A DNA stretch of 54,261 bases from positions 1-54,261 of the forward strand of contig NZ_KB908119.1 of the NCBI RefSeq assembly GCF_000382345.1. The letters are read 5' to 3'. Below are positions 43,844-53,169 of this stretch, in pieces (positions within the stretch are counted from its first letter, which is position 1; the number at the start of each line of letters is the position of its first letter). The position numbers were made by a program, and so were the translations under genes. The stretch comes from Massilia niastensis DSM 21313. Its GTDB lineage: Bacteria; Pseudomonadota; Gammaproteobacteria; Burkholderiales; Burkholderiaceae_D. A model generated the notes under the pieces. That model worked only from the letters and a program-made list of their open reading frames with translations. It made no database searches and had not been told where the DNA came from.

Positions 43844-46153
43844 ATGCCCTCAATGCACACCCCTTTCGCGCGTGGCCCAATGACCATTTTAAGCCTTAGC
43901 CTCGCGGCGATCTGGAACCCTGCGTTTGCCCAGGCAGATGCCAGCGGCGCATCGCCAGTCGCAGCCAAGCAAGCCGACCAAGGCATCGAGACCGTGGTCG
44001 TGACGGCGCAGAAGCGCAGTCAGAACGTTAAGGAAGTGCCGGTCGCGATGACGGTGGTCAATGCGGCCCAGCTGGCCAATGCTGGCGTTAAGGACATCGG
44101 CGACCTGTCCCGCACCGCGGCCTCGCTTGAATTCGGCGACCAAGGAACCGGCGGCCCCGGCGGCAGCGCATCGATACGTGGCATCGGCACCGCCGTGTTC
44201 ACGATTTCAGCTGAAAGCTCGGTCGGCGTGGTCGTGGACGGCGTGCCGCAAGGCGCCACCGCCAGTGGCTTGATGCTGGACCTGGCACGCGTGGAAGTGC
44301 TGCGTGGTCCGCAGGGTACCCTGTTCGGCAAGAACGCTTCGGCCGGTGTACTCAACATGTCGACTCAAGCGCCAATGATCGGCGATGCCAGTGGCAATGT
44401 GCAACTCGAACTCAAGGGTTCGCACGGCAATGCCGTGCGTGCGACCGCCAACGTGCCGATCAACGATATCTCGGCCCTGCGTATTTCCGGTCTGGCTGAG
44501 CGCAACGAGGGTGTCTACCACAACGTCTTCACGGGCAAAGACAGCGTCACCGACAATGGTGGTCTGCGCCTGCGATACCTGCTCAAGCCCAACAGGGACA
44601 TCAGTTTTAACCTGATCGGCGAAGCATCCAATTCCAAGACCAAAAACGCGGCGTTCTTCGCGCCTATGGTTGCCAATGTCACTAATACCGCCGGTAACCA
44701 CCGCCCGCTGGCTGAATTCGCTGCCTGCGGCGTGACCGTCTCCCCGACCAACAATCAGATTTGCTCGGACGCCGCAGAACTTTCGCGTAGTCGGGTGCGC
44801 GGCCTGTCCGGCCAGCTCGACTGGACGCTGGGCAGCGGCAACACCCTGACCTCGATTACCGCCTACCGTACCCGTGAGGTTGGTCCGAACGATCTCGCCG
44901 TCGACATGTCGCTCGGCTACGACAAGATCCGCAACCTGACGCCGTACCAGGACTCCAAACAATTCTCGCAGGAGCTGCGCATCGCGTCGCCAACCGGACA
45001 GCGCTTCGAGTACGTTGCTGGCTTGTTCTATGCCGATTCATCGAACGATAATCGCACGATTACCACGATCCTGCCAAACCCAGCTCTTCCTTCGCCACCA
45101 GTGCCGCGCTCGATCGTGAACAACTCGGGCGCAACGGCCGACCTGACGACCAAGGCGCTGTTCGGCCAGGCTACGTTTCGTCTGACCGATGCAACCAGCC
45201 TGATAGCTGGCCTGCGGTACACGCGCGACGCTGTCCATAGCGATTATAGCCAGTCCAGCGTGGTGAGGTTCGCACCCTTTGCACTACCCGCCACCGTCAA
45301 AACGGCAAGCGGCAGTGTCCGTGAGACCAATGTCTCTGGCAAGGTCGGGCTGCAGCATGTAATCTCGAAGTTGGCGAATGTCTATGGCACTGTCAGTCGC
45401 GGCTATAAGGGTCCGCAGATCGACAACGATACTGTCGTCGGTGCGGCCACTACCTCGGGCAATTTCACTGGCACCTTGATCAGACCCGAGCTGCCGACCA
45501 GCATTGAATTGGGCACTAAACTCACCATGCTCGACCGCAGGCTCGACGTCGACCTGGCTGCCTTCCATACCAAGATCAAGGACTTCCAGGAGCAGAACTG
45601 CACGCTGACTTCGGCCGGTGCTTTGGGCTGCATTCCGCTAAACGTGCCGGAAGTCGTTACCAAGGGGTTCGAGGCCGATATCCGTGCTCGTCCGCTGCCG
45701 CAGCTGCAGCTCGGCATGAGCATGGCCGTGATCCTGGATACCGAGTACCCGGAAGGTTTTACTATTGGCAACAACAGCAGCGATGGCCAGCGCTTGCTAT
45801 ATTCGCCGAAGACAAAGGCCACGCTTTCCGGCGATTACAGCTGGGATCTGCCGGGCGATTATGAACTCAAGCTCGGCGGCGATATTGTGTATAAGAGCCG
45901 TGTGCGCCTGTGCAATTCGCTTGAAGCGAGTTGCGGCTTCGGAGGTCACAACGTTTCGTCGCTGCGCCTGACCCTGCGCTCGCCCGACAGCAAATGGAGC
46001 GCCCAGCTGTATGCGCGTAACCTGAGCGACAAGCGAGTGCCAAACGCTATCCTCGATCCGCTGCCGGGCAAGGGTCCAGGTTCCGGCTTCGCCTACAGCC
46101 TGGGGGAGAACTCTCACCGCCGTGTAGGTATGACGCTCGACTACAGCTTCTAA
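43844..46153 (+). CDS. TonB-dependent outer-membrane receptor
   Basis: This 769-residue receptor starts with a signal peptide (TILSLSLAAIWNPAFAQA) and a TonB box (ETVVVTAQKR). A plug domain follows (about 60-165, including VEVLRGPQGTLFGKNASAG), then a 22-strand barrel ending in GMTLDYSF with a terminal aromatic. CAGGAG precedes ATG. It belongs to the group that imports bulky organic compounds; iron uptake genes are absent nearby. It should bring the glycosylated substrate into the periplasm, where the two GH1 enzymes act. Confidence 0.87.
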   Translation: MPSMHTPFARGPMTILSLSLAAIWNPAFAQADASGASPVAAKQADQGIETVVVTAQKRSQNVKEVPVAMTVVNAAQLANAGVKDIGDLSRTAASLEFGDQGTGGPGGSASIRGIGTAVFTISAESSVGVVVDGVPQGATASGLMLDLARVEVLRGPQGTLFGKNASAGVLNMSTQAPMIGDASGNVQLELKGSHGNAVRATANVPINDISALRISGLAERNEGVYHNVFTGKDSVTDNGGLRLRYLLKPNRDISFNLIGEASNSKTKNAAFFAPMVANVTNTAGNHRPLAEFAACGVTVSPTNNQICSDAAELSRSRVRGLSGQLDWTLGSGNTLTSITAYRTREVGPNDLAVDMSLGYDKIRNLTPYQDSKQFSQELRIASPTGQRFEYVAGLFYADSSNDNRTITTILPNPALPSPPVPRSIVNNSGATADLTTKALFGQATFRLTDATSLIAGLRYTRDAVHSDYSQSSVVRFAPFALPATVKTASGSVRETNVSGKVGLQHVISKLANVYGTVSRGYKGPQIDNDTVVGAATTSGNFTGTLIRPELPTSIELGTKLTMLDRRLDVDLAAFHTKIKDFQEQNCTLTSAGALGCIPLNVPEVVTKGFEADIRARPLPQLQLGMSMAVILDTEYPEGFTIGNNSSDGQRLLYSPKTKATLSGDYSWDLPGDYELKLGGDIVYKSRVRLCNSLEASCGFGGHNVSSLRLTLRSPDSKWSAQLYARNLSDKRVPNAILDPLPGKGPGSGFAYSLGENSHRRVGMTLDYSF

Positions 46154-46219
46154 TCCGTGTCGGCCAGCCCCGGAACGGGCCGGCTTGCTGCCTGTGCCAG
46201 AAAACCAAAACGGATACTC

Positions 46220-47182
46220 ATGCAGATAATTCTTCCGCTGCGCTGCAGCGTTGCCGTCGCCGCGCTGCTACTGGCCCACGCCACTTACGCGCAAGCCACC
46301 GAACCATCCGGGCCGCCGGCCAAGATGGACGTGGCAGCCTTCTTCGCCGCCAATCCACCCAAGCCCGCTAGCCCTGCCACCGAGGCCTCGATTCCGCTAC
46401 TGACCGCCGGTTCGCCAGCCACCGAAACTTGGGAAACCATGTTCGGGCACCGCACCGTCCGTAACGTTACCCAGCCGGCGGTCTACCCGGTCAGGCCGGC
46501 ACCCGGTAAGGCCAATGGCACGGCGCTCGTTATCGCTCCCGGCGGCGCCTTTCTCAGTTTGTCCTTCGATACGGAAGGCATGATGCTGGCAAACTACCTG
46601 GCAGAGCGCGGCGTCACCTGCTTCGTCCTGAAGTACCGGCTTGACTCAACTCCGACGGATACCGCCGGCTTTATGCGTACGGTCGGCGCGCGCATGCGCA
46701 GCGCGAAACCACGGATGACGCGCGGCGACCTCATCGACAGCAAGGCGCAGCCGCTGGCCCAACAGGATGGTCTCGCGGCCATTCAATGGGTACGCACGCA
46801 CGCCAGCGATTACGGCTTAGACCCGCAACGGATCGGCATCATCGGCTTTTCCGCGGGCGGCATGACGGCGATGAACGTGGCCACCGGCTACAGTGCGGCG
46901 AGCCGCCCGGACTTCGTCGGGGTGATCTATGGCGGGGCGCCTGAGCGACCAGTCCCCAAGGATGCGCCGCCAATCTTCGTCGCGTTGGCGGCCGACGACG
47001 GCTTGCTGGGATATGCCGGTGTGCCGATCTTCGAGGATTGGCGTGCGGCCGGCAAGCTGGCAGAGCTGCACATCTACGCAGCAGGTGAGCACGGCTTCGG
47101 CATGCGCGGAGTACCCACCAGCGCCGACCACTGGCCCGAACATTTTGTTCAGTGGCTGAAGGCATCGCACCTGATGCCCTAG
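46220..47182 (+). CDS. Secreted alpha/beta hydrolase, BD-FAE/acetylesterase-like
   Basis: This 320-residue hydrolase has a signal peptide (MQIILPLRCSVAVAALLLA, ending TYAQA), an oxyanion region VIAPGGAF (104-111), Ser211 in GFSAGGMT, an aspartate in ALAADDGLLG and a histidine in GEHGFGM. This family includes feruloyl and acetyl xylan esterases. ATG 46220 starts 66 bases after the receptor stop, so both are probably cotranscribed. It may deacylate the imported glycoside in the periplasm. Confidence 0.8.
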   Translation: MQIILPLRCSVAVAALLLAHATYAQATEPSGPPAKMDVAAFFAANPPKPASPATEASIPLLTAGSPATETWETMFGHRTVRNVTQPAVYPVRPAPGKANGTALVIAPGGAFLSLSFDTEGMMLANYLAERGVTCFVLKYRLDSTPTDTAGFMRTVGARMRSAKPRMTRGDLIDSKAQPLAQQDGLAAIQWVRTHASDYGLDPQRIGIIGFSAGGMTAMNVATGYSAASRPDFVGVIYGGAPERPVPKDAPPIFVALAADDGLLGYAGVPIFEDWRAAGKLAELHIYAAGEHGFGMRGVPTSADHWPEHFVQWLKASHLMP

Positions 47183-47240
47183 CCCGGCAGCCGACCGGAC
47201 CAGTACCGTTCCGGACGGCCAACAAGCCATAGGAGGTCTT

Positions 47241-47297
47241 TATGATAGTTGACAAATGGCGGCCTTTTTCGTTACCCCCGGATGTGAGTTTACCGTG
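47241..47297 (+). pseudogene. Start of a lost gene after the hydrolase
   Basis: A strong ribosome site AGGAGGTC precedes ATG 47241, whose frame reads MIVDKWRPFSLPPDVSLP and stops at 47297. It looks like the first codons of the next gene in the receptor operon, cut by the transposon remnant that starts at about 47312. The original function cannot be told. Confidence 0.35.
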
Positions 47298-47311
47298 AAG
47301 GAGAGCATGCA

Positions 47312-47453
47312 GATTTCTGGATCGAGACCGATCGGCGCGAAGTATGCTGGATCGTCACCGGCGACTGCCTGCTTGGTTACTCCAGCCCGTTAAATGCAAC
47401 GCCGACATCGAGGTGCGTTACATCGACGCCAGGAGCCTAGCATCGCGCAGTGT
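47312..47453 (+). pseudogene. tnsA: TnsA-like fragment of a third Tn7-like element
   Basis: About 140 bases correspond to codons 76-124 of the TnsA genes above: DFWIETDRREVCWIVTGD, then after a frame change DIEVRYIDARSLASRSV. It is joined directly to an integrase scrap at about 47453, so a deletion removed the rest of the element. The lysine is absent here as well. Confidence 0.75.
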
Positions 47454-47638
47454 CTTCGACATACCTTCGCCACGGCCAACCTGCTCAAGGGGCAGGATAT
47501 TCGAAGCGTCGCAGCGCTGCTCGCGCATAGCAGCGTGAACACGACGATGTTGTATACGGGCAGCAGACGCTGCGCCTGGCACGAGCCTTTGAGGAAGGCG
47601 AACCGGCCCCCCTCGCGGCAGGGCAATTGATGCCGTGA
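47454..47638 (+). pseudogene. Tyrosine recombinase C-terminal scrap
   Basis: The sequence encodes LRHTFATANLLKGQDIRSVA and then ALLAHSSVNTTMLYTG. It is the same C-terminal region as in the integrase pseudogene ending at 30047. One base is missing near 47563, after which the frame changes. The first two catalytic boxes are absent. Fused to the TnsA scrap by deletion. Confidence 0.75.
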
Positions 47639-47724
47639 GGTAGCTCTCGTATCTTGACTCGGCCGTTTTGTATGGGCTGCGCAACTGAGCTCACGGAACT
47701 ATCCATGTGTTACGCCGATGGTGG

Positions 47725-48099
47725 CTATTCGGCGATCTGGCTCAACCGATCAACCTGCCAGGCGCGATGCGCTGCCTTGTTAAAAATTTCCGCATCAAGT
47801 GTCTCTCGTCTACGACGCGCCGGTAGAAACAATGTCACCGGTCGGCCAGCTTTGGGATCGGACAGAGCCCAATGCGTCGTCAGGAATGGAGACGCTAGCG
47901 CCCCATTCCAGATGACAGTCGCGTTCTCGCGCAGTGAGCGTTCGATGGCATCATAGCTTTCCATTGCGGCGCTTGCAAAGATGTGCGAAAGCATCCAAGC
48001 CCTCCGCTCGTTCTTCCAGTCGTCCGTCTCCGTGGACGGCGCGCCCGCGGGAATACGGGTCTCGAAGGTCTTTCCCAGCAATGCAACCGGTACGTTCAC
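47725..48099 (-). CDS. Hypothetical protein, possibly a remnant
   Basis: This 124-residue frame is open (MNVPVALLGKTFETRIPAG at the start; HIFASAAMESYDAIERSL in the middle). No known domain was recognised and there is no clear ribosome site. It lies inside the third, deleted Tn7-like element. A plus-strand frame at 47981-48187 overlaps it and is an equally weak alternative. The rest of 47639-48267 shows nothing recognisable. Confidence 0.25.
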   Translation of the reverse strand: MNVPVALLGKTFETRIPAGAPSTETDDWKNERRAWMLSHIFASAAMESYDAIERSLRENATVIWNGALASPFLTTHWALSDPKAGRPVTLFLPARRRRETLDAEIFNKAAHRAWQVDRLSQIAE

Positions 48100-48267
48100 G
48101 GTTACTGGGGTCTCGCTCGGCTCCTTCGTCGTCCGTATCGAGGCGCAGGGCGTTCAATGCGCCGCCACGTCGGGCTTCGTGAACTGACGACCCGTTCTAT
48201 CGGGGCATAACCCGGGTTTTCCGCTAGGTTAGATGATGATCTTCGACTTCATGATGCCGCAACGCAA

Positions 48268-48319
48268 CCGTTGTGTTCACACTTTTACTTCGTTTCTTTC
48301 GTGAAATTACTTCGTATGA
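48268..48319 (+). repeat. Right end of the third Tn7-like element
   Basis: GTTGTGTTCACACTTTTACT followed by TCG, then GTGAAATTACTTCGTATGA at the border, match the two outer repeats of the right ends of copies A and B. The tnsB, tnsC and tniQ genes are gone. The pseudogene to the right ends at 48324, five bases from this end. Confidence 0.75.
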
Positions 48320-48323
48320 CGAC

Positions 48324-49251
48324 TTATGACGGCGTGCGCGCTGCCTCCTTTGCTTCGATCAATCCGGTCAGCAGTTGGTCGCGCGCCGGCCGGCGCCAAC
48401 AGGCCAACTCGATTCTGCGCAGCGCATCCTTCATCCCGGCACAAATTTTTTGTTTCAGGTCCCCGGTAATGAAAGATGCGCCCAGATCGGCCCGCCAGCT
48501 CTTGACCGGAGGTCTGGGGTGATCGAGCAAGTCGCGTACCCGCCCTCGCCACCCGACAGGAGTAGTTCAGGAATGGTCTATCAGGGTCCAGCGTAACCCG
48601 GGACCGTGCGAGATCGCCGTATCGATGTCGGCGACGCTAGCAACACCTGGCCGACCAGGTGAAACGCCTCGCGCGATCGCGCGGCCTCGATCCGGTTCGA
48701 AATGTGGCCCGTCACCTCTTGCGCCGATGGATGGGCCGTTTGCAGATCGCCGTGTAGAACGCCAGCGTTCGCTGCACCGTGTCCGTTGAAGTCTGCTCCC
48801 GTCAACCACTTCTACCAGGGGGATCACGTACGGCGGATTGAAGCGATGTCCGAGAATGACCCGCACCGGATGCCGGCATGCGCCTTGCACATGGCCGATT
48901 AGCAAGCCCGAGGAACTCGACGCCATGATCACTTGCTGGAAGCAGTGCGTCCATTGCACGAAATAGTTCCGTTTTGAGATCCTCCCCTTCCCGCCCGCCT
49001 TCTTGTACAAAGTCGACATTTTTCAACGCGGTCGCGAGATCGGCGCCGAAGAAAAGCCTGTGCATAGACGCGCCCTCGACCAATCCAAGGCGTTCCATGC
49101 TGGGCCAGTGGGTGCTGGCTGCATCGCGCGGCTTCGCTTCATCGCCCGGCATCGGATCTGTCACGGATACATCGAGACCTTGTAAGGAAGTAAGCGATCC
49201 AGCTGGCTCCGATCACACCGGTCCCGACCACTGCAATACGGTTGAATTTTC
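48324..49251 (-). pseudogene. 3-hydroxyacyl-CoA dehydrogenase, multiply frameshifted
   Basis: Reading right to left, pieces of one NAD-dependent dehydrogenase occur in different frames: FNRIAVVGTGVIGASWIAYF (Rossmann start), VTDPMPGDEA, then VIMASSSSGLLIGHVQGAC with GHRFNPPYVIPLVEVV, and finally ASFITGDLKQKICAGMKDAL. At least three frameshifts separate them. The family includes carnitine dehydrogenase and beta-oxidation enzymes. It follows boxR on the same strand and may once have served phenylpropanoid side-chain oxidation. Confidence 0.75.
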
Positions 49252-49266
49252 AGACTGATCCACTTC

Positions 49267-50316
49267 TCACTTCACGCTGATTTCTGGATTAACCCGGACA
49301 GGGTTCGATGAACTTCCACCTGTTCCCTGCGGATGTCCCAACAGGCTTGCCAATTCCTGCGTCAGTTGCTGCACGCTCTTGTGCGAGGTTGTTACTGTCA
49401 AGTGGGCCAGTTGATACAAACCTTCGCGCGCCTCCAGGGTACGCACGATGTTTTCCATGGCGTCCTGCCGCAACTGCGGACTAGCGATGCGCACATCGTG
49501 CTGCGCCATCACGCGCTCGAAATGTTCCTCCGGAGTCGCCTTGAGCCACACGTTATAAAACGAGTGCTGCAGCAACTCGTACGTCGCCGGCTCTGCGACG
49601 ATGCCGCCGCCGGTTGCCAATACGACTTCCGGATAGGACCTAATAATCCGTTCCAGACAGCGCCGTTCCAGCTTGCGGTACCCGGCCTGCCCATAAATCG
49701 AAAAAATCTCGTTCAGGCCAATGCCGGCTTCCCGCTCGATTTCCCTGTTCAGTTCTACAAAGGGAACCTTCAGCTCGGCCGCAACTAATGGTCCCAGCGT
49801 CGACTTGCCGGCCCCGCGCAAGCCGATCAGCGCGAGTTTGCGCGGTACGATGGACGCTCCTTGTCTTCCCGACAGATGGTCGACAAGCAGTTGTCGAATT
49901 TCCGAAAGCTGCTCCGGGGTCTGGCGCTTCAATAGCTCGATGATCAGTAAATAGTTGCTGCCATACTGTTCGGTGTCTGCCAGCAGGTTTTCAATCGGCA
50001 GGTTCAAAGCGATTGCCAATCTGTACAGGACTGCAATCGATATGTTGCCGTCACCCTTCTCGACGCGCGACAAGTACGGCAGGGAAATACCCGATTCGGC
50101 TGCCAACTGTTTCATCGTCATCGCCCGCGCGGCGCGTGCCGATCGCACCCGCTGGCCAAGTTGCGCCGACAATTCAGCGGTCTTGGAAGCACTGGATTTC
50201 CCCGACAGCGATTCGGCGATTTCTGACCCCAGCGGTAAGCCGGCCGCACCCACATCCTCAACGAGGGTCCGAGCGCTGGCTCCTTCAGCCTTCAGTGCTT
50301 GTTTACGAACTGGCAT
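49267..50316 (-). CDS. boxR: BoxR-type regulator with shikimate-kinase-like domain
   Basis: This 349-residue regulator has an XRE helix-turn-helix (about 52-112, LGQRVRSARAARAMTMKQLA and PYLSRVEKG). A shikimate-kinase-like domain (about 160-330) follows, with Walker A GLRGAGKS (165-172) and LATGGGIV. This fusion is typical of BoxR, which represses the aerobic benzoyl-CoA (box) pathway and responds to an aromatic acyl-CoA. The gene is intact while both neighbours are broken. No box genes are in the window. It may control the feruloyl-CoA genes beside it or act elsewhere. A 10-base inverted repeat lies just upstream. Confidence 0.85.
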   Translation of the reverse strand: MPVRKQALKAEGASARTLVEDVGAAGLPLGSEIAESLSGKSSASKTAELSAQLGQRVRSARAARAMTMKQLAAESGISLPYLSRVEKGDGNISIAVLYRLAIALNLPIENLLADTEQYGSNYLLIIELLKRQTPEQLSEIRQLLVDHLSGRQGASIVPRKLALIGLRGAGKSTLGPLVAAELKVPFVELNREIEREAGIGLNEIFSIYGQAGYRKLERRCLERIIRSYPEVVLATGGGIVAEPATYELLQHSFYNVWLKATPEEHFERVMAQHDVRIASPQLRQDAMENIVRTLEAREGLYQLAHLTVTTSHKSVQQLTQELASLLGHPQGTGGSSSNPVRVNPEISVK

Positions 50317-50319
50317 ATT

Positions 50320-50379
50320 AACGTCCGAAAAAAAAGCACATTGTAGTGAAATTACCTCCTGTTCACGTGTTCGGACGTT
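50320..50379. promoter_or_regulatory. Spaced inverted repeat upstream of boxR
   Basis: AACGTCCGAA (50320-50329) and TTCGGACGTT (50370-50379) are perfect inverse complements, 50 bases apart centre to centre. They flank the likely boxR promoter and may be a self-regulatory site. Confidence 0.5.
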
Positions 50380-50385
50380 TACTCA

Positions 50386-51513
50386 TTATAACGAGATGAC
50401 GCCCGGGTAGGCGGATGGCGAGTACAGCCGCTGCCCCAGCGTGGCGCGGTTTTTTGACACCGCCCCTGGCTCAAGTAACCTTTGCCGGTAATTTCCTGGG
50501 CGTCGACCGATGCTGCATGCTCCATCAGCATCGCGGACTGCATACGTCGACGATTTAGTTCCCGCCTGCCGGCCCACCTCAAGAGCCATGCGCAGGTGCC
50601 TTTTCACGGAGGGATGTGCAAGCACATCACTGATCGACGCGTGCTTCGGCAGTCCAGCCAACTGACGGCAGGCCCCGACGTTCGGGAATACCAGTAAGCA
50701 GATCTCGTCTTGACCGTGACCGGCGACGGCGGAGTCCTGTGCCAGCGCCGTTCTTTCGATGGACGACAAGCGTAGAGAACCCACACTGATCCGCGTGCCA
50801 CTGGATCGCTTGAAGTCCTCCATTACATGCCCGTCATACATCAGGCCCAGGTACGGCGCTGCCAGGTCGACAAAGCGCAGGGCGCCCCCGGTCATGTAGT
50901 AGCCGTCCTTATCGAACGCCATTGCGGACAGTTCTGGCTGCTTGAAATAACCCGGCATCACGTTCGGCCCTTTGACGCGCACCTCGAGCTTGTCGCCATT
51001 GGGTGTCAGTTACAGACTCCCGGCACCGGCAGGCTGATGCCCCTTACCGCTCCGCCTGGAAATAGCAGTCGGTCGCCAGAGGCGAGGTCTCGGTGGAGCC
51101 CCAAGCCGTGACCATGGGGACGATATAGCCTAGCTCCAGGATAGAAATTTCTTCCAATGCTTTCATAGATGCTACGGCAGCGTCGCGACGGCATAGAAAA
51201 TTACTTGCAGGCGAGAGATGAACTTCTTGCGGAACTGCTCGTCGTTCCGCAACACTGGAATAAGCATGTCGAAACCGCGCGGCACGTTCATGTACAAGGT
51301 CGGGGCCACGTCACACAGGTTGTCCAGGGGGGTCTCGAACAAACCTGACGCGGTCTTGCCGGCTTCGATATACAGCGTTCCGCCGTGGACCAAGATCAGA
51401 TTAAAGTTGTAGTTGCTGCCAAAGGTACGATTCCATGGCCGCCAGTCCAGCAGCACCGGCGGCTCGCCAGACAGAAACGGCCGGCTTTGCAGCAGCATCT
51501 GCAATGTGACTGC
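50386..51513 (-). pseudogene. Feruloyl-CoA synthase, truncated and frameshifted
   Basis: This is a remnant of an AMP-forming hydroxycinnamate CoA ligase. Pieces read PPVLLDWRPWNRTFG and LYIEAGKTA (51300-51480), NVPRGFDMLIPVLRNDE, then TAWGSTETSPLATDCYFQAE in another frame near 51060-51120, VKGPNVMPGYFKQPE and FDKDGYYMTGGALRF (about 50880-50980), and EITGKGYLSQG near the end. The N-terminal third is missing; upstream lies a helix-turn-helix scrap. Activation of ferulate or related acids would be lost. Confidence 0.75.
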
Positions 51514-51585
51514 ACAACATACGCACGGGACGCAACGAAGAGCTGCCGATGTTCTGATCGGTATGAGACGGGCGATTGTGCCTGG

Positions 51586-51735
51586 AGAGAGCCGATTCGT
51601 GCTGCACTAGCGGCGTCGAGCAGCAACGTGAGCGCCGCAGCCCGCGAGTTCGGTATCAGAGCGCGCCATCTGCACCGCCGCTGGGAGGCGGGGGTGCAGG
51701 CTGCGCTCAGAACACCCATACCAGGCGCAGATTGA
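51586..51735 (+). pseudogene. Fis-type helix-turn-helix scrap
   Basis: The frame encodes REPIRAALAASSSNVSAAAR and then EFGIRARHLHRRWEAG, the DNA-binding C-terminus of NtrC/Fis-type activators. Nothing of an ATPase or sensor domain precedes it. It faces the feruloyl-CoA synthase remnant and may be what is left of that gene's activator. Confidence 0.55.
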
Positions 51736-51934
51736 CGGGCGACGATTCTGGCGCCCTTCGACACTCCTGCCACCCTTGCCAGCCTGGGCCTGCCACTGCG
51801 GCGTCCGCAATTGTTACACCGTCACGAACGATTCAAGAAGATTTTACTACACCAATGAAATATTCAGTAGTAAAATACAGACCGGCGCACAATCCCACGC
51901 CGGTGTAAATCCATTGCAATAATAGGTGATCAAC

Positions 51935-52234
51935 ATGAATATGAAATACCTCCTTCCTGCAGTTCTCGTCTCTATCCTGTGCGGTTGTGCTTCCAGTGGT
52001 CCTGCCCAAACCGACGATCCGGTTCGTAAGCAGGTACTTGCTGAACTGGAACAAGCTAGGGTAGACGGCACTTATCCGTTAACTGAAATGCAGTCTATAT
52101 ACCCGTATTGGCCCGAAGTAGTTGCGGCCGAACGATTGAAGAAGCGCCAGGCGGCACAGGCCGCAGAAGCAGAACAAAATGGGGATAGTGCTGTTGCCCT
52201 AATGGCTGCTAAGGCACAACTGAAGGCCAACTGA
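51935..52234 (+). CDS. Small lipoprotein, DUF4148-like
   Basis: This 99-residue exported protein has a signal with a lipobox-like ILCGC after MNMKYLLPAVLVS. A short helical mature part follows (VRKQVLAELEQARVDG, YPLTEMQSIYPYWPEVVAAE) with alanine-rich ends, as in the DUF4148 family common in Burkholderiales. ATG 51935 follows AGGTGATC; ATG 51926 is an alternative. No function is known. Confidence 0.65.
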   Translation: MNMKYLLPAVLVSILCGCASSGPAQTDDPVRKQVLAELEQARVDGTYPLTEMQSIYPYWPEVVAAERLKKRQAAQAAEAEQNGDSAVALMAAKAQLKAN

Positions 52235-52346
52235 AGCCGTGCCAAGGCTTCTATAGCCGATTTCGTCTGACCCTGCAGTACCCTATGGCGGTACGCGAGC
52301 GGAACGGTTTACAATCTTCGTTTATATGCTGCACCAAGGAAGGTGA

Positions 52347-52844
52347 ATGAGTAACTTTGGGCCAACTGATGAACGATTGCGTAGAGTCCAGGCACGGATG
52401 CCCGGTTTCGCTGTTGAGCCCATGCGTGTCGCACGCATGATCTTCCTCCTGCATAAGACCTTGCGCGATGAGATGAATTCTGTGCTAAGGAAGTATGACC
52501 TTGCGGACTCGAGCTACATTGTGCTCGCGATTCTGTACGGTAGTATTGACGAGACCTCGACCGCATCCGCATTGAGCGAAGCTTGCCACGAAAAACCTGC
52601 TAATCTCACTAGGGTATGTGACGAACTGGCTGGGCGTGGCCTGATCGAACGTAATCCAAAGCTGGGAGATCGGCGCGCGGTCATGATCTCGCTAACCGAT
52701 TCGGGCCGTGCTCTGATAGAACAAGCTTTGCCGGACGTTTCCGAGAGGGTCGTGGCAGCCTGTACAAGCGTCAGCGCCGCCGAGCTGCGTCAGCTGGCTG
52801 ACCTGCACCTGCGTCTACTGGAAGGTTTGAACAGCGGCGCTTAA
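52347..52844 (+). CDS. MarR-family transcriptional regulator
   Basis: This 165-residue winged-helix repressor has a dimerisation helix near the start, a DNA-binding region (about 68-125, ALSEACHEKPANLTRVCDEL and GLIERNPKLGDRRAVMISLT) with the DRR wing, and a C-terminal helix pair. AAGGAAGGTGA precedes the ATG. MarR proteins respond to phenolic or antibiotic-like ligands. The expected divergent or downstream efflux genes are missing, because the inverted-repeat element and transposon remnants follow. Confidence 0.85.
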   Translation: MSNFGPTDERLRRVQARMPGFAVEPMRVARMIFLLHKTLRDEMNSVLRKYDLADSSYIVLAILYGSIDETSTASALSEACHEKPANLTRVCDELAGRGLIERNPKLGDRRAVMISLTDSGRALIEQALPDVSERVVAACTSVSAAELRQLADLHLRLLEGLNSGA

Positions 52845-52870
52845 AATTCGCCCTTCCGACGTTATTAGGC

Positions 52871-53043
52871 GTGCTAAGTACTTGGCCATAAATAAATGTG
52901 ATTTTTGGCTGCCATAACCGGCGCGCTGCTGCGTTGGCCCTTGCTAGCAGTGCTCGCACTGCGGCAGAGCGTCCTCCTTGCACCGTATCCGGTTCAGTTT
53001 GCCAAAAATTTGGCATTTATTTCTGGACAAGTACTTAGTGCAC
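52871..53043. repeat. 173-bp inverted-repeat element (MITE-like)
   Basis: The ends are about 38-base imperfect inverted repeats. The left arm starts GTGCTAAGTACTTGGCCATA and the right arm, reversed, GTGCACTAAGTACTTGTCCA; both go on with AAATAAATG and end in TTTTTGGC. The middle codes for nothing recognisable. No target duplication is evident. Confidence 0.6.
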
Positions 53044-53169
53044 ACAAAAGCCAAGCGCACGTGTGCACTCGCGGCGTTCCTTGAAATTAGCCGACAGTAA
53101 CGTGGACGTCAATAGCGCCAACACTGCTGCGCCTTGCTTCCGGCGCAATCACGACTCATCCGCAGTGTG

